DNA of 64,000 nucleotides, taken from positions 32,359,277 to 32,423,276 of the forward strand of contig CM046845.1 of assembly GCA_025618425.1 (NCBI GenBank), given 5' to 3'. Positions 36,401 through 46,600 of this stretch are shown piece by piece. The position numbers and the translations under genes were made by a program. The notes below the pieces were generated by a model that was not told where the DNA came from, made no database searches, and was given only the letters and a program-made list of their open reading frames with translations. Source of the stretch: Heliocidaris tuberculata (Eukaryota; Echinodermata; Echinoidea; Camarodonta; Echinometridae). Positions within the stretch are counted from its first letter, which is position 1; the number at the start of each line of letters is the position of its first letter.

Positions 36401-37114
36401 ATTACGCTTCATATGATATTAGTAGAAAAAAATTAAGGCTGGGTTTCCCTTTAAAGGAAGATGTAACCTTGGTGCACGGTTGCTTTACATAACAGCAAAT
36501 TAGTCAGCAAAATAGAATAAGGAAAGTTTGACGGGGAAAAAAAATCAGATGAAGGAAGTAAGAAAATTAAGCCTCTTTGAAAGTTAAAATTACTATTGAT
36601 CACTTACTGGACAAGTGACAGTAATTTCATGTTATGTGGAACATCTTTATATGTTTTTGTACATAAAAGAACCAAAGAGATCCCATTTCTCAATTTTATG
36701 ACTGAGCTGAATTTCTTTTCATTGGAGAACATAATACAGTTAACTTTCCATAAGTCAAATCTATTGGGACCACAGAAAATAGTTTGACTTATGCAAATTT
36801 TGACTTAGGAAATGTAAATAATACATGTTTTGCATAGTTTGGTAAAAAAAAAATTGATGTGACTCAGGGAAAGTTTGACTTATGTGATTTCGAGTTATGC
36901 AAGGTTAACTGTACATGTACAAATGTTTTACACATGATATATTTTGAGCACAGACCCTAGAGAAAATTTGGTGTATCGACAAGTGGAATTTAAAAAAGAT
37001 AATAAAAATAACATTTAGCGATGGTCTTTTTTGTCTGATTTCTGTCAGGATCAAGCTGGACCTCACCCATGTGGATACTGCGGACTGAGATACGTTGCTG
37101 CAGGACATCATTGA
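24401..37114 (+). CDS. NDUFS6: NADH dehydrogenase (ubiquinone) iron-sulfur protein 6, complex I 13 kDa subunit
   Basis: Accessory zinc-binding subunit on the matrix arm of mitochondrial complex I (N-module side). Four exons: 24401-24532, 34343-34396, 35032-35154 and 37049-37114 (TGA), all GT-AG and phase 0, encoding 124 residues, the same length as the human protein. Residues 1-40 are Arg/Ser/Leu-rich without acidic residues until GEK, a mitochondrial presequence. Then come [47 protein letters not shown] and PCGYCGLRY. The zinc ligands Cys, His, Cys and Cys are all present in C-x8-H...C-x2-C. The C-terminus AGHH matches the usual His-rich end. Start is the only upstream Met in context (CAACATGGCG). 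Intron 1 is about 9.8 kb and full of repeats. Divergent from MRPL36. Confidence 0.96.
26378..26968. mobile_element. Palindromic MITE, AAAGGGAAATCCAACCTT family
   Basis: The left end TTAAAGGGAAATCCAACCTT and right end AAGGTTGGATTGCCCTTTAA are inverted. Arms extend inward (GAAAGTTTGAACGAAATCGG / CCGATTTCTTTCAAACTTTC; AAGTTATGAATTTTTGAAAG / CATCCATAACTTTCTTA). Related elements are at 32768-33165, 35212-36455 and 43131-43710. Confidence 0.85.
28770..29303 (-). ncRNA. Candidate spliced antisense transcript (two exon-like segments)
   Basis: On the minus strand, 29303-29160 is bounded by a strong acceptor (TCTTTCTCTACAG) and a strong donor (CTGG|GTGAGTAA). 28916-28770 is bounded by CATATTTTGCAG and AAGCAA|GTATGTG. 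Together they look like consecutive internal exons of 144 and 147 bases. Joining them leaves no long open frame, so if transcribed this is likely non-coding or UTR. A CpG-rich patch at 30330-30420 could be its promoter, or it could be a distal 5' UTR of MRPL36. Splice-site look-alikes arise by chance, so the call is weak. Confidence 0.25.
31427..31551. repeat. Inverted repeat with 20-bp perfect arms
   Basis: GAAAATTCTGTCTCTCGTTC on the left is exactly inverted as GAACGAGAGACAGAATTTTC on the right, about 65 bases apart, with imperfect extension to GCTTTA / TTTAGC. Probably a small MITE in NDUFS6 intron 1. Confidence 0.8.
31735..32096. repeat. Fourth copy of the A+B element (see 22405-23566)
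   Basis: Same order: ATTACCGAACG (with a small deletion), the ACGCGTGGGATTACGCGT hairpin, CCGCGTCGTTGGGAAGGGG, GTTGTCTTTTTGAAATTCC, TCGTTGATTTTCTGAAAAG and CTGGATCCACCACCATACT. More diverged than the array copies, so an older single insertion. It supports the A+B unit being mobile as one piece. Confidence 0.88.
32768..33165. mobile_element. Palindromic MITE (AAAGTCCACCCTGG family)
   Basis: AAAGTCCACCCTGGTAA on the left is inverted as ATATCAGGGTGGAATTTTT on the right. Long internal arms match as well: AAAGTTATGAATTTTTGAAG / CTTCAAAAATTCATAACTTT and TTGTAATCAATCAAACACAA / TTGTGTTTGATTGATTACAA. Confidence 0.82.
35212..36455. mobile_element. Foldback element, about 1.24 kb with ~230-bp arms, in NDUFS6 intron 3
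   Basis: The left arm TTTAAAGGGAAATCCAACCT...GATACCAAATTTACC...ACGTCTTTCGCCC...TGTGGACAACTGG has its reverse complement at the right: ATTGTCCACAGATACGTCAT...GGCGAAAGACGTG...GGTATCAAATTAATC...GGTTTCCCTTTAAA. The interior is an AT-rich segment related to the palindromic element at 58226-58618 (ACTGATACACACAGATTTT), so it is probably a nested insertion. No transposase frame. A further AAAGGAAGATGTAACC end follows directly at 36452. Confidence 0.85.
36735..36914. mobile_element. Pogo-like MITE, copy 3 (best ends)
   Basis: Starts TACAGTTAACTTTCCATAAG and ends GTTATGCAAGGTTAACTGTA, giving TACAGTTAAC / GTTAACTGTA perfect inverted ends with a TA at each edge. The internal TTTGACTTATG repeats match copies 1 and 2. 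Confidence 0.8.
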
Positions 37115-38445
37115 CAAGAGATGACGCTATAATATAAAGAGAATTTTATCAGTTGTATGTACAGTTATGTATTGGAGTGAATAATTCAACATAAATGTGT
37201 GGCTCCGATAATCCTTCTGTTATCATAATCCTGAAACTCAATTCCCACTTTAACTGGTGAATCTACCCATTTTAAATGAGAGGGTTAATCACTTTTTTAC
37301 GGAGGATATGAAAGTTTATTATGAAACTGAATCTTTTGTGTGTCTGAGAAGTCAACATAAGTGGTACCCACTTTACTTTACTTTACTTTCGCTTTTGAAA
37401 TGAGGGAAATTTATAATCGCCATTTCTTTTTTTATCACATCAGAATCGTTTAGGAGTTGGTGCATTCAATTAGCATTTTGGTACCGGATCAAGAAAGTGT
37501 TGTTCTTATGAACTTATTGATCTTGTATCTTTAACAGATATTCAGACGCAAAGCAGTTTTAACCTACTACATGTATATCATCTGCAATAAAAGCTGTGTG
37601 ATTGAATTGGTATTAGAGGACAATATAGAAAATGAGTACAGAATACACAAAAAGGATTTAAGAGCAAGACATTATAATTGCTTCAAGTTGTGCACATTTA
37701 AAAGTTGAAGTATTAGTTATGAAATGATAACCACCACTTCACTTGACACATTAAATGTGGATTTGTTTGTAATATATATCATAAATATAGGTCTCAATGG
37801 CTTCATTATTTAGTTCAAATTCTTTGGTTGAATGGGAGCTTGTTTGCTTGTAAGTAAGATGTACATGTATTTTGCAGAGTTTATGAAAGGTCGGAGACAT
37901 TAGGGGCATTGCTAGACCATTTTGAATGGGGGAGGAACATGTATAAAATATGGCTTCAAGTGAGCTGAAAATGATTGAATAGGCAAAGACATGTTTAGTT
38001 TATATGTCATTCATTTCTTTTATTTGTTAACAGCCATAGGAATTCAAAATTTGCATACAGAAAATTATTTGGGGAGGAGTATCACATCCAAACCCTATCC
38101 CCTCACCCCAACCCTGCCTTTAGCGATGCCCCTGTAAAAGGATTCTTGTGTAGTTGTGGCAGGTACTGTATAAGAGTAGTTTAGGATGAGAGAGAGAGAG
38201 ATAGTCTAATGAATGTGCAACATGTTTGTTTTGTTTTTTGTTGTTTTTTGTTGTTTTGTTGTTGTTGTTGTTGTTGTTGTTGGTTGTTGTTTTTTTTTTT
38301 TGGGGGGGGTTGTTTGTTTTGTTCGGGGTTTTTTTTTTTTTTGCAAACTTATTATCCAGTCCCCTATGTGTATACATGTACATGTATACATCTTTGCTGT
38401 TTTGTACTCTGCTTGTTACAGGCTTTAAAGATGAAGTCGAGTTGT
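37115..38445. other. NDUFS6 3' region, no further gene seen
   Basis: AT-rich single-copy-looking sequence, then a G/T-rich low-complexity stretch at 38225-38343 made of (GTT)n, T and G homopolymers. Open frames over the latter are low-complexity artefacts. Confidence 0.6.
37586..37591 (+). terminator. NDUFS6: NDUFS6 polyadenylation signal AATAAA
   Basis: Canonical AATAAA in CTGCAATAAAAGCTGTG, about 470 bases after the NDUFS6 stop. No competing AATAAA is noticed earlier in the 3' region. Confidence 0.45.
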
Positions 38446-38597
38446 GGGCCCTGTTTCATAAAACTTGTTATCATTAACAAGTTCCAGTAATTGTTATAAG
38501 CTTCTGAAATCCTTGAAGCTGACTGGCTGAGAGTAAATTTGTCATAGAAATGGGACAGTTGTTATTGATAACAAGTTTCATGAAACGGGGCCATGGT
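38446..38597. mobile_element. Palindromic MITE, copy of the 6798-6957 element
   Basis: GGGCCCTGTTTCATAAAACTTGTTATCATTAACAAG on the left pairs with TTGATAACAAGTTTCATGAAACGGGGCC on the right. The core CTGACTGGCTGAGA parallels the first copy. It abuts the truncated TIR element at 38591-38962. Confidence 0.82.
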
Positions 38598-38962
38598 CAT
38601 ACAATTACATTGTGGAAGAAACTGTCTCAAAACAAGAGGGAAAGGGTGACCATGTCTACATAGGAATTAGTGTACATGTATACTGTCAGGTTTTGGAATC
38701 ATCAAAATGATAAGAAAATGACCCAGTCTCGCTGAAAAGCACATGCACTGCACACAGAAATGGGTATATGGGACTGCACACACATGTGGCATGAATGTTT
38801 GGTCCAAACATTTCAGCTATTTCTCTTCATATTTCGAATATGAGTTCAAGTGAGGAGCAATCCTTTTAAGGGGACATTTCTAATATGATGTTCTTCCAAA
38901 CTGACATAAAAGGAATGAGAAAGCTCACAAATTATTTTTTGCTTTTCCCAGAACTCAACCTT
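38591..38962. mobile_element. TIR element, copy 3 (5' end interrupted)
   Basis: Same interior as 13910-14296 (AAGCACATGCACTGCACACAG, AATGAGAAAGCTCACAAAT, CCCAGAACTCAACCTTG). Its left terminus is missing where the palindromic MITE at 38446-38597 begins, suggesting insertion or recombination there. Confidence 0.75.
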
Positions 38963-39318
38963 GTTTGGTCCTGTAGAATGTGTTGAAATGGAGGAACATA
39001 ACTGTCCCCAACACATACAAGTATTCCCATGTACATGTACATGAAAGTGCATTCACATTTGCATACATGTAGCTCCATCTGTTGTTCGTCTGTAGGCTAA
39101 ATCTTAAGTGTAATTTTCGAGAGGCTCACGCCCCCAGCGCATTTTCATTTGGAGTCTCAAGTTTGCATTACCGTATACTTATTGGAAGAGGAATTGCAGT
39201 TTAAAAAAGACAAAGCTGAAGCACAATATGGTTACCAAAGTAAACTTATATTTTTATTGTTGTGATTGCTTGTTATTTATTGTACATTATTATCATTCCA
39301 GGGGCAATACTGTTCAAT

Positions 39319-39789
39319 GGGGTCGGGCTAACTCGGCACTAGGGCGAACTCGGCACTGCGCGGTGACTATAGGTTTCAAGAGTTGAAGTCCACGCTACGT
39401 ACCGTACCCTTTTTTAGTCTTAAATTTCATGTTTTGCATAATTTCACTTCTTGAAATTGTCAACATTACTTCTTTGCTAATCATTTTACACACTGATATC
39501 AAATAATTTGAATTGAAGTGTTTTGAAATGTTTTGAAATGCGAAATTCAACACAAGTGTTTGCGATCAATTTAACTCTCTGGGCTCACTCCGCGGCGATT
39601 TTCCGCCAAGGCCGAGTTCGCCCTAGTGCCGAGTTGGCCCGGATCCCCCACGAATTGAAGTGTTTTGAAATGTGTAATTAATGCGAAATTCAACACAAGT
39701 GTTTGCGATCAATTTAACTCTCTGGGCTCACTCAGCCGCGATTTTCCGCCAAGGCCGAGTTCGCCCTAGTGCCGAGTTAGCCCGACCCC
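39319..39789. mobile_element. Foldback MITE with perfect 36-bp terminal inverted repeats
   Basis: The left end GGGGTCGGGCTAACTCGGCA (39319-39354 in full) is exactly reverse-complementary to 39754-39789. The right end is present twice: a second copy of CCGAGTTCGCCCTAGTGCCG lies at about 39610, with its flank GAATTGAAGTGTTTTGAAAT also duplicated, so an internal ~140-bp direct duplication has occurred. No coding content. Confidence 0.92.
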
Positions 39790-40599
39790 GTGGGTGGGAA
39801 TATACATGTACATGTAGTGAATTTCATTAGCCCAGACTATCACAAATGTAAGGGCATTGTCCTTTCTTTAGTAAACACTTTTTTTTAATACAAATGTGTC
39901 ATTCTTTACTTATTATTTCTTCTTTTCCCCCTCCCATGTTAATTTTTGTTTGTTTTTTTCTCTCTCAACTTTTGATATTCACACCTTGGCTCTGTGAATA
40001 GCGTGAATCCACGCACGATTGCATGTCGTTTTAACAATCACTTCCTTGTATGGAAAACTGTGCATTGAACCTAAACCATGTGAAAACAAGATGAATGCGA
40101 CTGCGTCTCTTATGTGCCTCCGCCTAAATTCAGTTGATGGCTCAAACTGTTCTTGAAATCTTGTGATAACCAGAATAAAACGCCTCTAATTACATGTTAA
40201 TTGACCTCTTTGACATTTGACCTTACACCTTATAACCCCAAAGTCTGATCACTTTACCTCCTAGTCATGAATACAAAATAGTTGAGATATGGTGAAAAAA
40301 CATTAATTTCACATACACCTGTATAATGACCTATAGGACCTGTCACCAATGACCTACGTCGAGGAGGGGGGGGGGGGGGGGGGGGGGGGTGGATGGTTGA
40401 AATAATTTGCCAACGTGATCTTGTTTGACAAACACGAGGCACGTTTTGTCATTCAAAAAACACCCATAGACATATACCCCTCCCATATCATTCACATTCA
40501 ATCTAACACCCATCCACACACACACCTCTAATCAACGTCTACAAACATCTAATTTTCTTCATATATTTTTTCATTTCTTTCGTGAAAAGTGGGGGGATG

Positions 40600-41240
40600 A
40601 TTGTACAGGCCATCCCCCCCCCCCCCGGATTTACGCCAGTGATACGAGTACCAAGTTTGAAGTTCATACCTCAAATGGTTCTTGAGATATCCCGTTAACA
40701 AGGGTAACACCTGAAATTTCAGAAATTGACCTGTGAGCTTTGACCTTTGACCTACATACCTCAAAATCTAATCAGATCCTCTTCCTATGGTGATACATAC
40801 TAGCACCAAGTTTTAAGTTCATACCTCAAATGGTTCTTGAGTTATCGCGAGAACGAGGCTAACACCTGAAATTTCAGAAATTGGCCTCTGTGACCTTGAC
40901 CTTTGACCTACTTATACCCCAAAATCTCATCAGATCATCCTAAGTATGGTGATATATACTAGCACCAAGTTTGAACTTCATACCTCGAATGGTTCTTGAG
41001 TTATCGCTAGAACGAGCCTAATACCTGAAATTTCAGAAAAAATGGCCTCTGTGACCTTGACCTTTGAACTACGTACCCCAAAATCTAATCAGATTGTCTT
41101 CATATGGTGATACATACTAGCACCAAGTTTGAAGTTCATATCTCATGTGGTTCTTGAGTTATCGCTCGAACAAGAAAGCGGGACGGACGGATGGACAGAC
41201 GGACGGACAAACCCGAAAACATAATGCCTCCGGCCGGCAC
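40600..41240. repeat. ~158-bp tandem repeat, about 3.8 copies, with TGACCTTTGACCT motifs
   Basis: TAGCACCAAGTTT recurs at 40801, 40960 and 41118, with a degenerate first copy near 40643. Each unit carries ATCAGAT, GGTGATA, CATACCTCAAATGGTTCTTGAG, ACCTGAAATTTCAGAAA and a TGACCT cluster. TGACCTTTGACCT at 40741-40753 and 40897-40909 is an exact DR1-type direct repeat; the third is mutated (TGACCTTTGAACT). The array ends in GGACGGACGGATGGACAGAC and a CCTCCGGCCGG...GGCGGAGGA hairpin near 41228-41260. Confidence 0.85.
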
Positions 41241-41336
41241 CTCCTTCGGTGGGCGGAGGAATAAAAAGCTCTGAATGGAAGCAGAAAAATAATTGGTGAA
41301 AGTTCGAGAGAGAAAAAATATGTACTGGAAACATTT

Positions 41337-42010
41337 TGAAGGGGAGGGGGGGGGGGGTGACACCCAAATTTGCCGACAAAAATGCTGCACCCTAATCCCC
41401 CCCCCCCCCACATATAATAATAAACGAAAATCGCAGATGTAGAAATCTTGATCATACGGGCAATTTTCGCAAGGAGTCGGGCTGACGCCTTTTGCCCGAA
41501 TATCAACTTTTCAATTTCTTAACTTTTACGAGCGAGCGAAGCAAGCGAGCAAAATTTTTTAACTGTTCGTAGTGTACAGAAGTTACATAATTATCAGGGA
41601 ACCTCGCTGCCCAAATATGTGGATATTCTGGCATCTCGATGCCCGAATGTGAAGTGGTGGTTGCCCAAATATCGGAACTTTGAAAATCCGCGGGGGGGGG
41701 GGGGCTGCATCCCATTTTCGAAGGGGGACGCCTTTTGCGCGAATATTAACTTTCCGAGCAAAACAAAATTGCCAGTTTTTTCTTCTTTTTCTTTCCTTTC
41801 CTTCTTTTCTTTCTGTTTTATTTTCCTTTCCCTATCCCTTATATTTTTTCTTTTCTTTTTTCTTTTCCTTTCTTTTTTCTCCTTTCCTTTTTCTCTTTCC
41901 TCTTCCCTCTCCCTTTTGTCCTCCCCCTTTTTTTGCCGACAGAGTTGACGCATTTGCCGAAAGCAGTTTTGAGTGGGGTTGTGACACCCCCCTATAGCGA
42001 CGCCCCTGAC
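41337..42010. repeat. G-tract/C-tract repeat cluster with a polypyrimidine run
   Basis: Contains G runs (41343-41357, 41692-41704), a C run (41398-41410), repeated phrases such as CCTTTTGC(C/G)CGAATAT and TGCCCAAATAT, and a 150-base pyrimidine-only stretch (about 41776-41930). Related in style to the G-tract elements at 59039-59677 and 61991-62405. Open frames here are products of low complexity. Confidence 0.55.
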
Positions 42011-42055
42011 TGGAAAAACTATGATTCATGAGTTTGCTCATGGAGCAAAATATGT

Positions 42056-43004
42056 AGGGAAGCTTATAAGTGCCAACCAGATGACGAGATAAGAAGACGA
42101 GAAGACAAGTTAAATGATGATAAGACGAGTTGTAGGAACTCGGCGAGTCGACTTATTTGAGACAAAAAGACGAGAAGACTGGTTGTTGGAACTCGGCAAG
42201 TCTACTTATTTTGGACAAGAAGACGAGATGATGAGTTTTTGGAACTCGGAAAGTCGACTTGTTTGGGACAAGAAGACAAGACGACGAGTTGTTTGAACTC
42301 GGCAAGTGGACTTGTTTATGACATGAAGACGAGATGACGAGTTATTGGAACTCGGCAAGTCGACTTATTTGGGACAAGAAGACGAGTTAACGAGTTACTG
42401 GAACTCGGCAAGTCGACTTACACAAGAAGACGAGATGACGAGTTATTGGAACTCGGCAAGTCGATTTGTTTGGGACAAGAAGACGAGTTAACGAGTTACT
42501 GGAACTTGGCAAGTCGACTTACACAAGAAGACGAGATGACGAGTTATTGGAACTCGGCAAGTCGACTTGTTTGGAACAAGAAGACGAGATGACAAGTTGC
42601 CTGAAACTCGGAAAGTCGACTTGTCTTCTTTTCCCAAACAAGTCGACTTGCCGAGTGTCAACAACTCGTCATCTTGTCTTCTTGTCTCAAACCAGTTGAC
42701 TTGCCAAGTTCCAATAACAAGTGTACTCGTCTTCTTGTCCCAAACAAGTCGACTTGCCGAGTTTCAACAACTCGTCAACTCGTCTTCTTGTCCCAAACAA
42801 GTCGACTTGCCGAGTTTCAACAACTCGTCATCTTGTCTTCCCGTCTCAAACCAGTCGACTTGCCGAGTTCCAGCAACTCCTCTTCTTGTCTTCTTGTCCA
42901 GAATAAGTCGACTTGCCGAATTCCAACAACTCGTCTTCTCGTCATTTTAACTTGTCTTCTCGTCTTCTTATCTCGTCATCTGGTTGGCACTTATAAGCTT
43001 CCGT
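42056..43004. mobile_element. Giant foldback element, 949 bp, arms built of ~55-bp tandem units
   Basis: The outer ends GGAAGCTTATAAGTGCCAAC...GACAAGTT (about 54 bases) are identical in inverted orientation at both ends. The left half is a tandem series of AACTCGGCAAGTCGACTT + GACAAGAAGACGAGATGACGA units, and the right half is the same series reverse-complemented, so the whole can fold on itself. Flanks AAATATGT (42048-42055) and AAATATGG (43005-43012) are a probable 8-bp target duplication with one mismatch. This is the architecture of foldback elements such as the sea urchin TU and Drosophila FB families. Open frames inside are artefacts of the repeat. Confidence 0.92.
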
Positions 43005-43130
43005 AAATATGGCATTCTCTGTGAACTAAGCGGAGAAAATTCTTCGAATGTATAGTATTCGTAAACACACATATGTTTACTCGAATCTTCGAAGAAAAAA
43101 GAAATTATACAGGATGACAACAGTTTCATT

Positions 43131-43710
43131 TTTAAAGGGCAGTGCAATCTTTTTAATAATTTGATTTGTGTGAAAGCAGGAAACTCAGGGAAGCAGATTG
43201 GTGAAAGTTAGACAAGATCGGACAAATATTAAGGAAGCGGTGAATTTTTAAAAGTTTTAATCACTATACATGTACATGCCGTATCGGTACGATCACTGTG
43301 ATGTATAGCGGCGGTCAACTGCCCTATTCGCTCCAATATAATGACTAAAATGTCCATTTTTCAAAATGTATAACTCTGTACGATCTTTTTCTTTTATGCG
43401 GTCCTATAACAATGTGCTTTTCACAATACATTTTGAGCACTGCCCTAGAGAAAATGTGCTCAGGAAATACCTGAATTTAATAATATTTTGGTGTACTAAT
43501 TGGAGAGTCGTCCGTGATAACGTCACAATCGATTCACCATGTTCACCAAATTGCCAATTTGAGATTCGCATAGATGTAGTAATCTTATTTTTGATCATTC
43601 ATAACTTTCTTATTCTTGTCCAATTTCTTTCAATTTTTCACCATCCCGTTTCTCTTATTTTTCGGCTTTCACACAAATCAGATTTTAACAAAGGTTGGAA
43701 TGCCCATTAA
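43131..43710. mobile_element. Palindromic MITE, relative of 26378-26968
   Basis: Ends TTTAAAGGGCAGTGCAATC and AAAGGTTGGAATGCCCATTAA. The internal blocks TTTGTGTGAAAGCAGG, AAGCAGATTGGTGAAAG, TTTGAGATTCGCATAGATGT and TTTCACCATCCCGTTTC match the 26378 element in the same order. Confidence 0.8.
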
Positions 43711-44817
43711 TTCCTAAACTCCTTTGCTCCAATTTTCCTGTTTTCATTCAAAGTAACTTACCCGACATTACGGTTTACCTCCCTTTATCTTCTTTTCCCA
43801 TCGCAATCTTAACCCTTTCAGGACAGGAATTATTTAAGGGCCATATTGATCACATTTTGTTCTTCAAATTGGCAACAATATTTTTCTTTTAGTGCTACAT
43901 GGTTCTAATAAGGTCTGATGTTTTTGAAAACAATACACATGGTTAAAAAAAAAATTGAAAATTTGAAAAATTGCCAATTTTTATGAAAAACAATGATTTT
44001 GAACCTCTCAATGTGTTGCCAATTTAAGGATTTTAAAGCTCATTCTTGTTTCAAATTTCTGGCATCAAACACAATATGGCCACAAAACAAAAATGGACAG
44101 AGTGTGTGCAGAAATTTTTGCTCTTTCTACTCATGCATCTGGTATATTTTTTAGAGCTCTGAATCAAAAGTTATTGAGGCAAACACAAAATGTGATCAAT
44201 TGTCTCGAATGCGTTAAAACCACTGACAAAATTATTCGGATACATGTCCATGGAAGAGGACGAGGAGGTTAGGGAGGTTAGGGAATCAAGGGATCGAGGG
44301 GAGAAAGAGAGAGGAGAGGAGGAGGAGAAGAATAAAAACAGATGTAGGAGGTATATGCTGAGCAGAGTGCGAATGAAAAAAAGAGATAAGCAAATACATG
44401 TGTACATATATATTGTAATGAAATAATTTCAATAATTTTGAGAGAGGGGGGTGGTGTGCTGAGAGAACAGAGAGAAGGGGGGAGGTTTTAAATGTATAGA
44501 GATAGAGAGGAGCAGTTTAATATACATAGCACCGAATACGATATCATATACATTTCTTCATTGAAAACATTTTTCTTTTGTCTTTGAATATTAGTCACTA
44601 TAGCTTGATATTATTTCACAATCCGTTGTATACGCAGCATGAAGAGCACATCATCAAATTGCTGTCTGTAAGTTGCCATGATAGATGAACTCGTTAATTG
44701 CCCTAAAGTATACTTGTTAGCATTATCAAATTACTACCTGAAACATATCCATGATAGATGATCTATTTTAGTTGCAATTAAACACTTTTTAATTGCACCA
44801 CGTGCTTATTAACATCA
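43711..44817. other. Region downstream of the first calcium-sensor gene, no gene seen
   Basis: AT-rich sequence with a purine-rich GAGGA tract (44250-44330) and GAGAGAGG tracts (44430-44510). Two similar phrases (CATGATAGATGA...TTAGTTGC / CATGATAGATGGATCC...TTAGCTGC) near 44675-44870 suggest small local duplications around the 3' end of the gene. Confidence 0.45.
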
Positions 44818-46600
44818 TCATACAGCTATCTGTAACATTGCCATGATAGATGGATCCATTTTAGCTGCTTCCAGAAATTCTTCTTTTGACAGCATGCCAT
44901 CGTTGTTTTTGTCCGCCTTTTCGAAGATGATGTCCGTTCTTCTTTCTGGTGAGTTTGATTCATAATAAGACAGACGACCCGCAACTTCTCCGACCATCCT
45001 ATCCATTGCCTAGTTTTTGAGAGAAAAAATAAGAAATAAAGACAAATCACATGTTCAGATTTCCCCCTTTTATCATCAACACTTTTATTCACAGGCCTCG
45101 TTGCGAAAGTATCGCTTCCTTTGATAAAGTTGCTTTTCTAGTCATTTACCTTCATCATCCATAGGTATTGTTAGACTGTACTCGAGATATTCCCTTCTTT
45201 ATTCATTCTTTTGAAATACATGTATGAAACAATACAATGTTGATGCCTTGTTACTATACATGTACCGTCAGTAATGGAAAATGGACTAAACATATAATGA
45301 TTAATGATGAACAAAGACTCAACGTCACCCACATTGAAAACTTCTTTTTCATGAGAAAGCTTACAATATGTGTTAATTATCACCACTTCAGGCACTATCC
45401 ATCAATATATATAGACCTACATGTTTACACTTTTAAGGGAAAAGGTGACAATTTAAAACCAGAAAATGTCCCAGTGGCGGCTTCTTAATGTGTACCTTTT
45501 CTATTGACATTTACTTGCTGCCTGTAATGATTCCCTATTGGAACTATTCAGAGGGTTAAAGTTATACACCCTCGTGGAAAATGTTAAGTGTGCACCCTAT
45601 ATAGAGAGTTAAATGTAGAATCCCTGAATGTTCTGATGAGAATCTTTAAGGTTTAAATTTGAATTATATATTTTTCTTTCTGTCTTTTCTTACTTTAACA
45701 TTCGTGTCTTTACCTGTAGAATTTCCACCATTTCCACTTTTGAGATGAACCCATTTCTATCTACATCAAACAGACTGAATATCCAGCGTAGTTTATCTGC
45801 AGCTGAACCTTTCATGAGTATACTCATCCCACACATGAACTCTCGGAAATCTATGGTCCCGTTCCGATCCCTGTCGAACGTCCGAAACACATGTTCGGTA
45901 AACTCCGTAGGATCTCCTTGCGGGAAAAATTTGCTGTACACACGTTGAAAGTCAGGACGTGATAGACTACCATTAGGACAATCTAGAGAGAGAAATATAA
46001 ACTTGATTTTTAAAAAATTTTGACGTGTTTCTTCCTGTCTATTTTGATACTGCACATGTATTTTGTCAACAAAAATATGCTAGTATACAATGTAAACATA
46101 AAATTTACATAGAGAATATAATATTTATGGGCAAATTATTATTGATATATGGCATGAAATATGACCTGATTGCACTTACTCGCCTTTGTTTACGATCAAA
46201 GCATCGTTTCGTGTAAAGATATCAATATATATATACGATTTCGGTCTATGAACCGCTTTAATCATCGTCGACTTTGCCCTTACCAAGAATGAACATGATG
46301 CCTGTATTATAAACAATCATATCAATTCTGCATTGGAAATGGCCTATATTCTGGTCGTAAAACAGAAACTGAAATAAATTCATCCTCAGATATGAATATT
46401 ATGTACTACTACGTAAATGATTCTAAACTCTTCAAAGACGGGTAGTAATAGAATTGCAATACACAATGAAAAAGAAGAAACTCGCCTTTCTTGAAATCTT
46501 TGTACCATTGATGAAGTTCTTCTTCGCTGAAGGACGTTTGCTCTTTCAGATCAGATAGAACCCGTCTATTCAAGGAATTTTTCGATGCCTTGTGACCCAT
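44818..46600 (-). CDS. Neuronal calcium sensor-like EF-hand protein A (hippocalcin/VILIP type)
   Basis: Myristoyl-switch calcium sensor by family. Three exons, minus strand: 46600-46486, 45982-45714 and 45009-44818, encoding 191 residues. MGHKASKN offers Gly2 and Ser6 for N-myristoylation. EF1 is the usual dead hand with the CPxG signature (DCPNG). EF2 (DRDRNGTIDFRE), EF3 (DVDRNGFISKVE) and EF4 (DKNNDGMLSKEE) have canonical D-x-D/N-x-N/D-G loops. FRTFD and FREFMCGMS match hippocalcin/visinin-like members. C-terminus is DPSIMAMLQIAV. Intron 1 begins GC (AAAG|GCGAGT) and ends CTCTCTAG, a GC-AG intron; intron 2 is GT-AG. Tandem paralogue of the gene at 52264-54022 with identical intron positions. 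Exact orthology is not assigned. Confidence 0.9.
46484..46485 (-). other. Non-canonical GC 5' splice site
   Basis: The donor reads AAAG|GCGAGT on the minus strand. Only the GC choice keeps the frame (Lys-Lys-Asp-Cys-Pro-Asn-Gly) and the same phase-1 position as the paralogue, whose donor is AAAG|GTAAGT. Known GC-AG introns favour an otherwise strong donor, as here. Confidence 0.8.

Noticed and set aside
42114..43006. Several overlapping 60-127-codon frames
   Set aside because: They are frames through the tandem units of the foldback element and mirror each other on the two arms.
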